Shown here in pieces: positions 34,426 through 46,563 of a stretch of DNA of 64,000 bases. Under the pieces are notes generated by a model. That model was not told where the DNA came from. It did not search any database and saw only the letters and a program-made list of their open reading frames with translations. Within the stretch, counting starts at the first letter, position 1. Each line of letters begins with the position of its first letter. The position numbers were made by a program, and so were the translations under genes. This DNA is from Filosporella fistucella (Eukaryota > Ascomycota > Leotiomycetes > Helotiales): NCBI GenBank assembly GCA_030077755.1, contig JAQJZZ010000017.1, positions 434,001 to 498,000 of the forward strand, given 5' to 3'.

Positions 34426-34990
34426 GGAAATTAGGTATAAGAATACTATGCTATTTTGAAGGCAAGCGAGAAATGTTACAGTATTGTAGAGAACTGAAGT
34501 GCAAGTTCTTCAATCTCAATTCCTCACGATGCTAGGGCAAAACAATGGTATGTTAATTTTCATCGGAGATTTCGGAAAAACTCAAATTGACAGTAAGATG
34601 TGATGGAACTCGTTAGTTTGGAATAATGTCCCTATGGGTATTAAACAATCTGCCCTCCCCCAGAGACCCTTGCTTCACATTTCCAAACCCGTGCTCAAAT
34701 ACCAGCCAATCTCGATGTAGCTCATACCTAGTTCAATTGCCAACTAGTATTCGATCGACAATTTGAATGGTCCAGCTCTGAAGACTGGTTCATTCAGTTT
34801 AATAATGAAAGATGCTGAATCATGGGTACTCTTGCAGACATCATAAGAGCTTTCAGCCGTAGCACTCTGAATTGTATGTAAATCACTTGGACATCACAAC
34901 TATCCAAATCTTCTAACCTTTTGTGGTATTCTGATTGGTGCTGTTAGGTAAGACATACAACAGCTACTGCCAACTCGATGGAGGAATACT
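34426..34990. other. Convergent intergenic region
   Basis: It lies between the 3' ends of TYW1 and the orphan gene. I see nothing specific. Confidence 0.5.
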
Positions 34991-36220
34991 TTATCGTCTG
35001 TCGTAGCTCGTTGACAACTCACCCTCATCTTTGAACCCTCGAAAGAACGGAGAAAATCGGTCCTGTGGGTAGTAGGGATGGATTACTCCATCACTACCAA
35101 CAACAAAATACTCTGGTTTGGGAGGACTCTCACGTCGTAAACTGGGAATACTATCGTGTCGTAACGGAGGCGGTGTTGATTGAAGATGAAGTCGTTTTCG
35201 AGATTGTGGGAATTTTCCCATGGAATCTTCATCTTCATCGTTGTCGCGCTTTCTTTTTCCTCCTGTGGATGGAGTGAAATAATCTCCACGGGATTGTTCT
35301 CGCGACATTATGCTAAAACCTGCCAAGTTGGGCATGCTCTCGGAGGGTTTGATGAATCCCGAGGGCGTAGCATGCTTTTGGTCTTCCGATTTGGGAATCG
35401 CACATGATTCAAGATCCTCGGAATGAAGTCTTCCCCTGGAGTCAAGCCTGAATGTATTGAAACCTGAAGCCGTTTTGGGAGTGTCTTTCTTGGGCATCCG
35501 TCTTCTCCAACTCCTTGAGCCACGACCCTCAATTACCGCTGGAGCCAGTACGTGGCCGGTGCTTGAGTCCATGGAATGTGCCATTAGAGTATCTTCAGGA
35601 CTGAAAATGGTAGAGAAATGGGAGCTGTTCATGACTCCATGCAAGTTATTCCAATACCAGCCAAATCGCATCTTAGCACTCTGTTCTTCCCTCGCCTTTT
35701 CGGTTCGAGTTGTCACGCGCAGCTCATTTGCACCTTCTGTCCATGATATACTATCCAGCCCCACACTTTTGATAAGTTGCCGGAGAACCGCAACAAGAAC
35801 ACTGACCCGGTCTGGGGACTGAAGTACTGCAGGGAGGCTGCTGATCTCAGGATGGTGTGTCTGGTGACGCTTGGAACTCTTGGGCGGACTGTTTTCTCTA
35901 GCGACATTAATATCTTCGTCGCTGTCATACTCGTCTAAACCAATATAATTTCGTGCAGACTTGACATATGATTCGGCCTTGACATGCTCGTGCTTGGAAG
36001 GTTGTTCCATGACTGCAAAGTTCTGCGATAGCCGTTTTCCGTTCAAAGATCCGTGATTGGGGTTGAATGCAATATCTTCTCTAAGATATACCCTAGAATG
36101 ATGAACTGAAACTTCTCGATAGTTCCGCAAACTGTTCTGCGGGCAGCAGAGTCTCAAAGATCCACCTGCTTTTGGACCTTTGCTACCATTGATGATAGTA
36201 TGGAATGGCAGCCATGGCAT
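34991..36220 (-). CDS. Orphan hydrophilic, nuclear-looking protein
   Basis: A single open frame of 409 residues with no recognised domain. Residues from about 71 (MEQPSKHEH, ATG at 36010) look most protein-like and could be the real start. Visible features are an acidic patch (YDSDEDI), a helical segment (RVSVLVAVLRQLIKSV), a Trp-containing central part (KMRFGWYWNNLHGVM) and a strong basic-acidic cluster (GGKRKRDNDEDED) followed by SRKRLHL, which could be a bipartite nuclear signal. The C-terminus is Pro- and aromatic-rich (HPYYPQDRFSPFFRGF). There is no signal peptide or membrane segment. Length and composition support a real gene; function is unknown. Confidence 0.7.
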   Translation of the reverse strand: MPWLPFHTIINGSKGPKAGGSLRLCCPQNSLRNYREVSVHHSRVYLREDIAFNPNHGSLNGKRLSQNFAVMEQPSKHEHVKAESYVKSARNYIGLDEYDSDEDINVARENSPPKSSKRHQTHHPEISSLPAVLQSPDRVSVLVAVLRQLIKSVGLDSISWTEGANELRVTTRTEKAREEQSAKMRFGWYWNNLHGVMNSSHFSTIFSPEDTLMAHSMDSSTGHVLAPAVIEGRGSRSWRRRMPKKDTPKTASGFNTFRLDSRGRLHSEDLESCAIPKSEDQKHATPSGFIKPSESMPNLAGFSIMSREQSRGDYFTPSTGGKRKRDNDEDEDSMGKFPQSRKRLHLQSTPPPLRHDSIPSLRRESPPKPEYFVVGSDGVIHPYYPQDRFSPFFRGFKDEGELSTSYDRR

Positions 36221-37044
36221 TGAATATCGCGTCTCACAGTGATGGATGTCTCCAGGCGCTGGTGTTTGCCTAGATCAAAGTTGCCACGAAGCAAGAAGCC
36301 TTGTTAGTCATGTGTCGGGAACGGTAAGAGCCTCAGTGGATGACTATCGCACAGGTGTCGAAACCGTAATTGAGCAAGCGTGTTGCTGCCTGTGTGATAT
36401 TATTGTTTCGGCTCCAACACGACCCAAGCCATTATCGTTCTTGGACATGTAGGTTTCCTGTGAAATGATGAGAAGGAGAATTGTCTGGCAAGTCCCAACC
36501 TGAGCGGAGGGGGAAGAGGATGAATATGTGATGTGAAAAAGCTCGATGCCTGTAATCAGATAAAAGCGTACAGAGAAATTCAAGAAGGGGACTTTCGTTA
36601 CTCCATAGAAAATGCCATTGGTTGCAGGGACAGAAATCAATGTCGCGGTACCCAAAGTCCAGCATATAAGTGTGATTGAAACTGTTCTTCGGGGGATGTC
36701 AAGGTTCTGAAATGTCCCACTTGGGTGATGCAACAATGAAAGGGGCGAGGTGTGCCACCTTTAATTTACCCAGAGTGACAGGTCATAGCCCACTGTAGCA
36801 AAGAGTGTCGAGACAGATGAGCAAAAATTGAGGCAGGACTGATCATGAATCTGCATTAACCTAAACTCCAGAGGCATCGAAGGAATACTCAAAATTGACC
36901 GAGGTGAGAGATTTGACGCAGATACTGCAACGAGCCTTGCTAGAAGTACCGGTGGTTGGTCAGAAAGAATCGCCATTGTCCTATCTACACCTGAGCTATC
37001 CGTTACCCCATAACGCCAGTCCATGAGTGTATCTCGAACGTGTA
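36221..37044. other. Intergenic between the orphan gene and EMC4
   Basis: Minus-strand frames at 36344-36736 and 36761-37102 overlap the end of EMC4 or lack motifs. It should hold the orphan gene's promoter and the EMC4 3' UTR. Confidence 0.4.
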
Positions 37045-37689
37045 TCAAAACGCCGGAATAGCAACCTCTAATGGATCCCTCGCCGTTTCCCATGCCAACC
37101 AATCTGATCGTGTTGTCCTGACTATATTAGCATCTGATTTCAACTTTTTGGCTTATAGTCTTACGGTAATAGTCCCATCCCATTGACCTTCCAAACACCT
37201 AAAGCTAAAGCCAATAATTGCATACCCACATAGACAGCCTTGACCAAAAGTATCTGTTGCTTTGTTCCCTCGGTCTCGAACTTCTCAAATGCTTGATTTG
37301 TAGCCAATAACCCCATCAAAGGGTTTTTGAATGCCATAACCACCATCATGATACTGAAAATCTGCAGTGAATTTCCAGACATGTACATCATTATAGCTGT
37401 CATTGGTAGTTGCTTCACCGGCGCGAGCGCCACTTCCCACGCTTTCTTGAGCTTCAATACATCCATCTCTGCAGTCGTAGGAGGTGCTCGAACGGCGGTC
37501 TTTGATGCTACTTGTTGTTTCTAAAGCCGTGTTAGCTTGTGTGTTCTGGAGCTCCCGGTCATCGATTGTCACCTTTCCTCCTGTCGCAGTCGCTGTGAAT
37601 CCTGGTGGGTCAGGAATGCCGCTCGTCTTCTTTGCAGTAGGCGGCGAGTTGAGGTCAAGAACCCATGATGGAGGAGGTGGAGCTGCCAT
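37045..37689 (-). CDS. emc4: ER membrane protein complex subunit 4 (EMC4)
   Basis: Three exons, 37689-37573, 37520-37165 and 37117-37045, encode 181 residues, the usual EMC4 length. The first intron runs GTGACA to GCTTTAG with a GCTAACA branch site. The second runs GTAAGA to AGTCAG. Family features: a Pro-rich start (MAAPPPPSWVLDLNSPP), the LKKAWEVALAPVKQLPM segment, the membrane segment MYMSGNSLQIFSIMMVVMAF, a second hydrophobic segment (AVYVGMQLLALALGVWKV) and the terminal TTRSDWLAWE. EMC4 is part of the conserved EMC insertase, which places tail-anchored and polytopic proteins in the ER membrane. The gene is divergent from AP-1 beta, 374 bp away. Confidence 0.95.
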
Positions 37690-38063
37690 TGTGAATATTA
37701 TGTGCAAGGCTGACTTTGCGATGGGTAACGATGTGGTTGAAGGAGGCTGCGAATTGTCGTCGTAGCGTTGTTCGCCTGTTCGGTCAGCAGAGCGAACATC
37801 CCGGACTTTCCAATATCACTCCTATTGGGCCATTAGAAGCTTCAACCACGTCTCATCCATTCCCAAAGTCCAAATCAACCTTTTCGAAGCTCCAAAATTC
37901 ATGGAGAACCATCTGCGACTCTATCAATATCTGTGTTGGAGGTGATCGAGGCGCATGTGACTCCTGCGCCTTGCCGCTACAACGAATCGATTCCCGTTGG
38001 TCGAAGATTGGAGTGGAGGGGTATACACACAAGACCAAGAGACCGGATTGAGCCCTCCTCAAT
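37690..38063. promoter_or_regulatory. Compact divergent promoter, EMC4 / AP-1 beta
   Basis: 374 bp separates the start codons of two divergent secretory-pathway genes. No specific element is recognised; shared use of the interval by both promoters is inferred from the distance. Confidence 0.45.
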
Positions 38064-40554
38064 ATGAGTTCAGGCGGGGGAGATGCGAAGCTCTTTGCTA
38101 GAGTACGTAACATTGTGTCTTTGTTCCTTCATTCCCTGCGATCCGAGTATTGTGTACAGCGTACAGCCTCGCGCAGTCCTACCATCTGGATGAGTCGCTT
38201 TTAAATACCAAGTCGAGTGATTGAGCTCAGCTCATACGACTTGGCCCAATCTCTCTCAATGTTCCTCCCTCATTACATCCCGCCTGTTGGCTATGGGTCC
38301 GGTGGCTTACCATATATTCGTTCTGCACAGGGCAAAGTAGCGGAATTACGGTTGGAGTTAAACAGCGGAGGCAAAAAGGACAAGAATCATGCGGCCAAGA
38401 AGATTGCTTTGAAGAAGATTGTGGCCAATATGACCATGAGTAACAATGATATGGTGGCTTTATTTCCAGATATTGTTGGTTGCATGCAGATACCGAGCTT
38501 GGAGATCAAGAAGATGTTAGTTGGGAGTATGTTGTCTGGGTGCCGAACTGACAATGAATAGGTGCTTCCTTTTCCTTGTAAATTATGCACGCATGAAGCC
38601 AGAAGTGGCTTTAAAAGCTCTGCCTACTCTGCAAGAGGTATTGTCTAACCTGCTCCATTGCGACAACTGCTAATCAATCCAGGACATGAATGATACGAAT
38701 CCCTTGGTCAGAGCTCTTGCACTACGCACAATGTCATACATCCATGTCAGGGAATTTGTGGAAGCTACGGTTCCTCCTACGAAACTACTTTTGCGGGATT
38801 CGGATCCATATGTACGGAAAACTGCAGCATTTTGTGTGGCCAAATTATATGATCACGACAGAAATCTGGTGGAGAGCTCAGATCTTATTGATAGACTGAA
38901 CTCAATGCTGAGAGACGATAATCCAACCGTAGTGGCCAGTGCTTTGGCGAGCTTGATGGATATTTGGGAGAGAAGTGATGCTATCAAACTTACCATTGAC
39001 TATGGGAATGCTTCGAAGATGGTTCAGATTCTACCAGATTGTTCTGAGTAAGTATTCAATTGGAATGGAAAGGAAAAATTCCGCTGACTTTCTAGGTGGG
39101 GTCAAACCTATATTCTCGAAGCTCTTATGTCCTACGTCCCTCAAGAAACTTCAGAGGCTCTCCTACTTGCAGAAAGAATATCACCGCGCCTGTCACATTC
39201 CAACTCGGCGGTAGTCCTGACTTGCATACGGGTGATTCTGTATCTCATGAACTACATTGCGGATCAGAAGCAGATATCAGTTTTATGTCGAAAGCTGTCA
39301 CCTCCCTTGGTGACTTTACTCGCTAAAGGTCCAGAGGTGCAATATCTTGCATTGCGGAATGCTCTCTTGATTCTACAGAGACGACCAGAAGTTCTTCGAA
39401 ACGACATTCGAGTATTCTTTTGCAAATATAACGATCCAATTTACGTGAAAGTTACCAAATTGGAGTTGATATTCATGCTTGCTACGGAAAAGAACATCGA
39501 AGAGGTTCTGACGGAGTTGCGAGAATACGCCACCGAAATCGACGTTCATTTTGTGCGGAAGTCTGTTAGAGCTATTGGCAAATTGGCGATCAAAATTGAG
39601 CCGGCTGCCAGGAGATGTATAAACACTCTCTTGGAGCTTGTGGCGACAAAGGTCACATATATTGTGCAAGAAGCCACAGTTGTGATTCGCAACATTTTCC
39701 GAAAATACCCAAATCAGTACGAGTCCATCATATCTACGCTCTGCGAAAATTTGGATTCTTTGGATGAACCCGAGGCGAAAGCAGCTATGATTTGGGTCAT
39801 TGGGCAATATGCATCAAGAATTGAAAACTCGGACGTCCTTCTCGAGGACTTTCTGTACTCATTTGCAGATGAACCTGTTGAGGTTCAATTGGCGCTCCTT
39901 ACAGCTACAGTCAAATTGTTCATCCAGCGGCCAACAAAGGGGCAAGAACTTGTGCCAAAGGTTCTCAAATGGGCGACAGAAGATACAGACAATCCAGATC
40001 TACGGGACCGAGGCTATATGTACTGGCGATTACTCTCCTCGGATATGGCAACTGCTAAAGCAATTGTCATGGGCGAGAAGCCACCCATCACAGCAGAATC
40101 CGAGAAACTCGACCCTGCAACCCTCGAAGAAATGTGCCTTGTCGTAGGTACACTCGCAACTGTCTATCTCAAGCCAGTTCAGCAAGTATTCAGATCTGCC
40201 CGTCCTAGGAAGTTAACAGATAGTCCTGCTTTACAAAAGCATACCCTTCCAACAGCCAATGGTCTCGATGCTCAAAAATCCCTTTCTGCCTTCGGAATGG
40301 GTAGTCAGCCTGTTGTTCGGCCACCTCAAAATGGAGATCTGGCAGCAGCGGTTGACGCAGCGGATGAATTTTTCGCTGGGGTCGGCAACCAACGCATGGC
40401 AGCTATGAATGTTAATGGCAACGACGATGGATTTGGAGGCAGCCCAACTATCGGCAGAGGTGAGATGCAGTACGTGGTTAACCAAAATGCTCCAAACCAG
40501 GTGTATCAACCTGCTATGGCTGGTGGGTCAAATGGAGATCTTCTCATGTTGTAA
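38064..40554 (+). CDS. apl2: AP-1 adaptor complex beta subunit
   Basis: Exons 38064-38102, 38331-38515, 38562-38637, 38683-39047 and 39096-40554 encode 707 residues. All four introns have GT-AG ends and restore frame. The trunk is typical beta-adaptin: GKVAELRLELNSGGKKDK, then HEAT-like repeats including MSNNDMVALFPDIVGCMQ, NPLVRALALRTMSYI, DPYVRKTAAFCVAKLYD and the highly conserved DNPDLRDRGYMYWRLLS. It ends after a Gly/Asn-rich linker without the large C-terminal ear, as in fungal Apl2. The AP-1 beta subunit binds clathrin and dileucine sorting signals at the trans-Golgi and endosomes. AP-1 rather than AP-2 is preferred from trunk similarity and length, but the two are close relatives. Confidence 0.93.
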
Positions 40555-41401
40555 GTAGTGACTATAGGGCCCTTGCTGTCAGGTGTTTGGTTTGGAAATA
40601 TTGTGGAAGCGCTTTTAGGGAATGAGATCGTAATGTTGAGTATGCATATATGCATTCTAGGTGTTAGCACAGCACAGGACACTGCAGCATTGAATTTGAT
40701 TGACTGTATTTGGTCTATGCATTTGATGGAATTGACGAATGGATTTTTTTTGCCTCTCTATTCTGCGGATCTCACTTGAATCAGCAGCAGTATTCATGCT
40801 CCGAGTTTCACCTTCTTTCACATGCTTGGCAGAATTGCACTGGATTTTCACCTCGCCCCATAACTCAAGTGAGCTTCCTGCGCTCAAAGCACGCCTGTTC
40901 CTGGAAATAGCTCGGAGCATTGGAATCCGGTCCTCTCTACACATGTCTTTCCTGTTCTGATCTGAGATCCATATGCTCAGTGAAGTGGGACTTTCCCTTT
41001 TCAGAGCTTCTCCAAGCCCCTCAGGCCCTTTCTGCGGATGACTTTATTGTTCGTCTCCATACCTTCTAAGTAGCCTGCATCTCAATTAATTCTCCCACAA
41101 ACCCGTTACAACAGCGAAGATGGGAATTCACCCACCTCTAGCACTCATGCCTTTCTTGTACTCCAGCTTTTTGGCGTTGTCCTTGCCATGGAAAGTATAT
41201 GTACACCATTTGCAACCTCTCTCGGGTTTCTTTTCCCCTTAAACCTTGTTGGAACTGTGGGATTATCTCCGGCTAAGAGAATGACTTTAGACAATATAGG
41301 ACGCGGAGGATTGTTTCGGGACAGGTCGCCTATCTACTGGCACAGCAGGATACATTAGTTAGCTTAGATAAAGTAAAAAAAAAAAGAGAGCAGCCGGGCT
41401 T

Positions 41402-42800
41402 CTACCCCTTCTGGATATAAATATCCAGGTGGCTACTTTTACTGTCGCTCGGAGGAGGACCTATCTTCAATTACTTCTACTGTCGACAATTAATCTCCGC
41501 TGCTATCAACAATATCTACTGTCACCCACATTTCATCTTGTTCCCACTCTGTGGTCGCCAAATACTCAATATCCTTCCTTAAGCCTTCTGTATTTTGCCC
41601 CAAATTGTCGCCTCTTCTCTTCTCTAAGAATAAAAATATACCTATAGTCTCAAAACAACGAACTAGCCCCGCTCCTTGGCTCTTCTCGATGTCGATAAAG
41701 TTCCCCGGAGCCAAGATTCTGCGGATTGCTGAGTAGGATAAATAGATTTATATAGATTTACAAGTGGTATCATCAAAGTCAAAACGAGGCACTATGTCGT
41801 CGAAGCTTGACATTTTAGCCTAATCGTCGCGTTGTATCCATCGAAAAATATTTCTCGCCTTCTTGTGATAGTTAATCCGTTCACAAGTACAAAGTGAACT
41901 TCATATACAACATTTAAGGAGTAAGTTCATAGGCAAGGAGTTTCTAATGATTTGATCCACGGCTTACATCGTGAATTTCCCCACGGGATGGAACAGCATC
42001 TGCCTTTCACTTCTTCGTAGTTGTCATTGGTGCCAAAAAAAAAAAAAAATGGCGTAAAAGAGGATAGCACTGCTTTATACCAGAGACAGGTTCATGTCTT
42101 CGCACTACTAGAGCAGGTTGAGTGTAATGGAGGAAGGAACGAAGGAAGGATGAAATGGTTATTGCAAAGCACGTAGTTTCACTTTTGTATTTTAGTTTAT
42201 GGAGCTAGAAGTTTAGCTTTATGTTCTGGTTTAGATATTTGGGTATAAAAGCAATCAGGTGCTAGCTTTCTCAACCGGCAAACTACTAAATTACCAGTAC
42301 GGGAGGCTGACGATTTGAGGAAGACGCGGGCAAGATATCTTAGCTTGTAGTATCAAGCAGGTTTTTGAGTATATCCAGAGAACGAGAGTGTTGGGCCCTG
42401 GATGTTTTCCCTGAATGTGAAGGGAGAAGACGACTCTTCAAAAAGTAATACCACCACCGTCATATATCCCTACTGTCGCCGATCTCTACTATTTTCAATT
42501 CCTACTGTCGTCAATTCTACTCCGTCGCCGATTTCTCTTGACCGTCACTTACCTTGAAGCACACTCCTATTCAATTGCACGACTATCTTCATCTCGCATG
42601 TGCGTCCAACTCCACTTAAACTTCTTCCCTTAACTGCCTTAGATATACAGACATAGTCGCGGTCTCGTCCTCCCACTCTATGGTTCAGATTCACTCTATA
42701 GTAGTTCATGGTTACACAAAGGTTGCTACTCCGTTTCTTTGCTTGTATGTAACTTGGATGAGATAGTTCCTACCCCTTGCGGATATAAACACTCAAGGAA
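41402..42800. repeat. Two related blocks with CTACCCC...GGATATAAA and CTGTCG motifs
   Basis: CTACCCCTTCTGGATATAAA at about 41403 and CCTACCCCTTGCGGATATAA at about 42769 are near copies. Each lies close to several copies of TACTGTCG followed by a C, G or A-rich word (41440-41533 and 42471-42546). They look like diverged copies of one element, but the boundaries are not visible. Confidence 0.45.
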
Positions 42801-43924
42801 AGAGGGAGGTAGCTGTGGAAATGATTCTCAATGACCAGAAGAATATGAGATTGTGAACGGAGGATCAAAGTTAAGGAAAGTGTCTCTGACCCAAGGAGGT
42901 GGATACATGTTCCTTCCTAGTAACAAGAATTCCCCTTTCCAATGTTTGTATAAATGCCTCCAACTACACCTTATGTTACTTACCAGCACTAGCACCATCA
43001 GCAGAACACGCCCCAGACCCAAAGCCAGAGAAGTGCCGACAAGATTGACACGAGTTCCCGAGATACTACCGAAAATTAAAACGCTCACAGAAAAATGTTG
43101 TCTTGATTTAGACCGCAGAGCTCATGCCGCTAACACGAGATAGCGCTACCTTTGAAGCTTTTACTCAAGATAATTTCTGTCGTCGATGGTTTCTACCCTC
43201 GAGTTTCCAACCCTTAGTTTATTTCCGAGCAATGCAGAGGAATGCTTGTTTCTTCTAGCCTAACCATTTCGGTTTATGGAAGGAAATTGTAAGCTTCATG
43301 TATGTCGTTAGGAGAGACAGAGGCTCAGACTTCATCAGTGATGATAGGTTGGAATGTGAGATTAAGTGTGATGAAATCTGTAGGGTACTTAGTTCAACCA
43401 GGCTGTGTAGAAGTTGTGGAAATTCTTGTAAAGTCCAGTGAAGTGTTAGGAGAGGATTTGCTTCCTTTCCTAGAAGTGCACTTGAGCTTGGAAGCAGGTA
43501 AACTTATAAAGTAGAAGTTTGGATTTTACCCTGAGCATAGGTAGAGTACTGATTAAACCAAGTAAAGATATGAGATATACTCGGCAATCAAATTTAAAAC
43601 TCGAAGTATACTCAAACCGAATCCCGACGCTCACAAAATGAGAGCTCTCTCTTGAGTCCCTGGAATATACAAGTACCTTCCCCCTCTTCTGAATGGTCCA
43701 TCATTCCATCAAATGACTCAATTCGATGAGGGCCGAGCTGGAAAGCTTCTTCTTTTGCAGAGCTGGCAAGAATATGGTGTCTAGATCGTTTGGGCCATTC
43801 ATCAGTCTAATTTACACATGAGAGTGAGTTGGTAGGATTCATGGCGGCGGGGTGCGTTAGGACGTCGAGGTAAAAGGAGAGGTAATGATTGAACGGGAAG
43901 TGGGAGTTGAATCTGAAAGGAAAT

Positions 43925-44045
43925 TGGAGGTATGCTAGACTGGGAGAGTTGACAGTTACGGAACTTGACGGCGGTAAGCATTGACAAGAGTAGAAGTCGA
44001 TGACAGTAAAAGTTGATGGCAGTGGAGGTTGACGCTAGTTTCCCT
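43925..44045 (-). repeat. Inverted copy of the CTGTCGTCAA-type repeat
   Basis: Read on the minus strand, this stretch gives GTCAACCTCCACTGCCATCA, TTTTACTGTCATCGACTTC, then CTGTCAACTCTCCCAG. The CTGCCATCAAC and CTCTCCCAG words also occur in the plus-strand copy at 61276-61360, so the two copies are related beyond the short motif. Confidence 0.5.
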
Positions 44046-46275
44046 CCTAACAAGATTATATTTTAACTTGGACAATTCACAAGCATAGCTCCAACAAGGT
44101 CTTGAAGAAAAATCACACATATCAGTCAGCTAGGGTCTCTCTAGTATTCTAAAAGTATTCTGTAATTCATAATAAGCCTGCTTTCCACCTTTCTCTCCAC
44201 TCCTGGTAGTCAAAACTCTTCAGTTCTTTGTCTATTTGTTGACGGTCGGAGAGGATTTTATAGATTGTACTAGGATATTTGAACTCTGTTGATTCAGGAG
44301 AGTGTAGTGTCAGTAGAGTGGATGGTTCTGCGATATGAAAAGAGGAAGCATGTGAGGGTAAGGTGGGAGTCGAGCTTAGGTGAAGAGGAGAAGGAGATGC
44401 TATATTTCCAGATTAATAGAAAATCGACGAAAATGGTAAGTACCCAATGCAATTGAGGTTTATAATTCAATATATTTTGCTTCTTGCTCTCTTATCACTA
44501 TCACGCATCCTCATATTGTATTCTCAACTCATTTGCAACCCACTACCCCACTGCCCCAGTTTCTACAGCCTATCCCTCCGAATACTTGACCACAACTGCA
44601 AAACAAATCGCCCACACCAATTCCCGACCCAACTCAACTATTTCCCAAATTCTCTTCTTTTCTTTTTGAAAGTATTACAATCTGCCGATCAACTTACTTC
44701 CCTTCACTTCGACCACCGCTCGCTCAATCCCCTATCGGACACACCTATTCGGACGTCCGAGGCAGCACCGCCTCTCCAGACGAACAAAACAACTCAGCCA
44801 GTCAGACTTTTTGAACTGTATAGGACGCGTGGAAAGATGAGTCAACATGTAGATCTTCGGATGAACTGCACATTGTCGCTGTTATGTATATGCAGTATGC
44901 AAATGCAAGCCTGATATTGTGTGACCTGTCAGTTGCGGGACCTGGAGAGATGTGGAGCTTCGGATGTGGTATGATGTGGGGTTTGTGTGATTTCAGGTGT
45001 TGCAAGGTGAGAGACAAGAAAAGCATGTGTGGGAATGGAGGTGTGATGTGTATGTCGGTAGGTGTGGATCTGAATTTGACTTTGCTTGGGGATTATCATA
45101 GAGACTAAGCTATATAACATTTTGGATGTAGCAAGCATTTGAATAATATGACGTGAGTAAAAGTTGAGAGTATATCAAGTATATACATTAGTCCAAAGTG
45201 AAAGTACTTTGCACAGTTAACGTTTCTAAGGTCTCCACAACTCAAAGCGAGCAAGAATATCCCAACTCTCATCGCCTCAACCCCTCCCTCATCGAATAAG
45301 CAAACTGAAACCCATTTCACTATTTCTATACTCTCAAAATATCTCTAACAATACCAGAATCACTCCGGACAACGATTCTTGGAAACTATTCAACTTGGAT
45401 GCTAGGACATCAAAGCAGCGAGAAGAACGAGAACAAGAAGCAAAAGCCCCAAAATCTCAAAACTAAGAAACTTAACAACATAGGAGCCAAAACATAAAAA
45501 CGTGCACACTTCACTCCTCACCCGGCTCGTGCAACAATCCACAAAAGTAAGACCATATCGCGGCTATGCATCTCATGCCCGACTCGGGCCGCAAAGCTTT
45601 GTTCGCTCGAGAGTACGAGATTTGGAAAAGCAAAGAGGAGAGGGATAGAGGGGGAAGGTTAGCCTTCAAGTAGCTTGTCTTTTGTTTTATATAATTAAAG
45701 TAGGACTTCGCTATATGGATAGAATAAAGTATGCCAAAATAGTAATTTCGTACCGAAATCCCTTCTCGTACTATTTTCTTTCTCCTGACCACTAATTAAA
45801 CCCTCTAGCTACCTAACCCTCCTATATACTACAAATGAAGCTTGCTATATATTAAAATCTTGCTAAGAACTATTTCAAGTTCTGATTATCTACCTTAGCA
45901 TCTCGCGAAAAACATCGCAATATGGCGGTAATAAATTGCAAAAGATAGCAAAGTAAGTACTCCATAAAAATAACCTACTTATTCTATGATCCGCCTTTGT
46001 AAATCCAAAGAAATATTGTACAAAGTCTTATATGAGAACCATTTTAAAAGAGACAGGATGACGTTCGGAGAAACTATGTTTGTGGTAAGCCACAGAGTAG
46101 TAACCATATTAGAATTATGAGAGAAAATAGATATCATCATGCAAGATTTAAAATTCAAAGACCGCACACACATTTCTTCCATGCGGGCTATCTTGTTATA
46201 CCAAGTATTAATCTCAAACCTCGAGATATTAATTTTAATCTCGCTCTCTCATATCCTATATCCTTTCCAACATAG

Positions 46276-46563
46276 CACCACACAGTCTACCTACATCACA
46301 CCTTCCTCTTCCCCACGACAAGACAATCTATTCACACAATTAGAATCCAGAAGAAACTTGGAATATTAGACTACATCACCCTCGGCCAAATATTCGGCTG
46401 GGGTACTCTCCTTATCGGTGGTGCGATAAATTTTTGCATCATTGAATGTATATGCTACTTATGGGAGAGATATAAAGTCACACCCGAGGATGAGGAATGT
46501 ATTGCAGGGACGAAGGAAGAGGATGTAGAAGTTAGAGACTCGTATATATATATATATATATGA
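46276..46563 (+). pseudogene. Possible membrane-protein exon or gene fragment
   Basis: A frame open from 46276 to TGA 46561-46563 has no ATG. From 46369 it reads convincingly as protein: DYITLGQIFGWGTLLIGG, a hydrophobic span, CYLWERYKVTPEDEECIAG and an acidic KEEDVEVRDS, before a TA microsatellite codes Tyr/Ile repeats up to the stop. It looks like the last exon of a small single-pass protein, perhaps spliced at the TATTAG before 46369, or a remnant. I could not find a first exon in frame. Confidence 0.35.
46542..46561. repeat. TA dinucleotide microsatellite
   Basis: Nine to ten TA units sit at the 3' end of the membrane-protein-like frame, just before its stop codon. Confidence 0.9.

Larger units (their letters stand above)
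40555..46275. other. Gene-poor region, first part, with degenerate repeats
   Basis: No gene is supported. Poly-A tracts occur near 41378-41388 and 42036-42048. C/T-rich stretches carry the C-T-G-T-C-G motif listed separately. Frames such as 44447-44914 (155 codons) are low-complexity leader-like sequence without motifs. Confidence 0.5.

Noticed and set aside
44447..44914. 155-codon plus-strand frame with a hydrophobic start
   Set aside because: It could pass as a secreted protein, but the composition is that of C/T-rich non-coding DNA, it lies next to repeat blocks, and it has no motif.
45590..45625. Short inverted CTCG-rich stretch that resembles a tRNA arm
   Set aside because: No T-loop consensus or cloverleaf could be built here. 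I found no convincing tRNA in the window.
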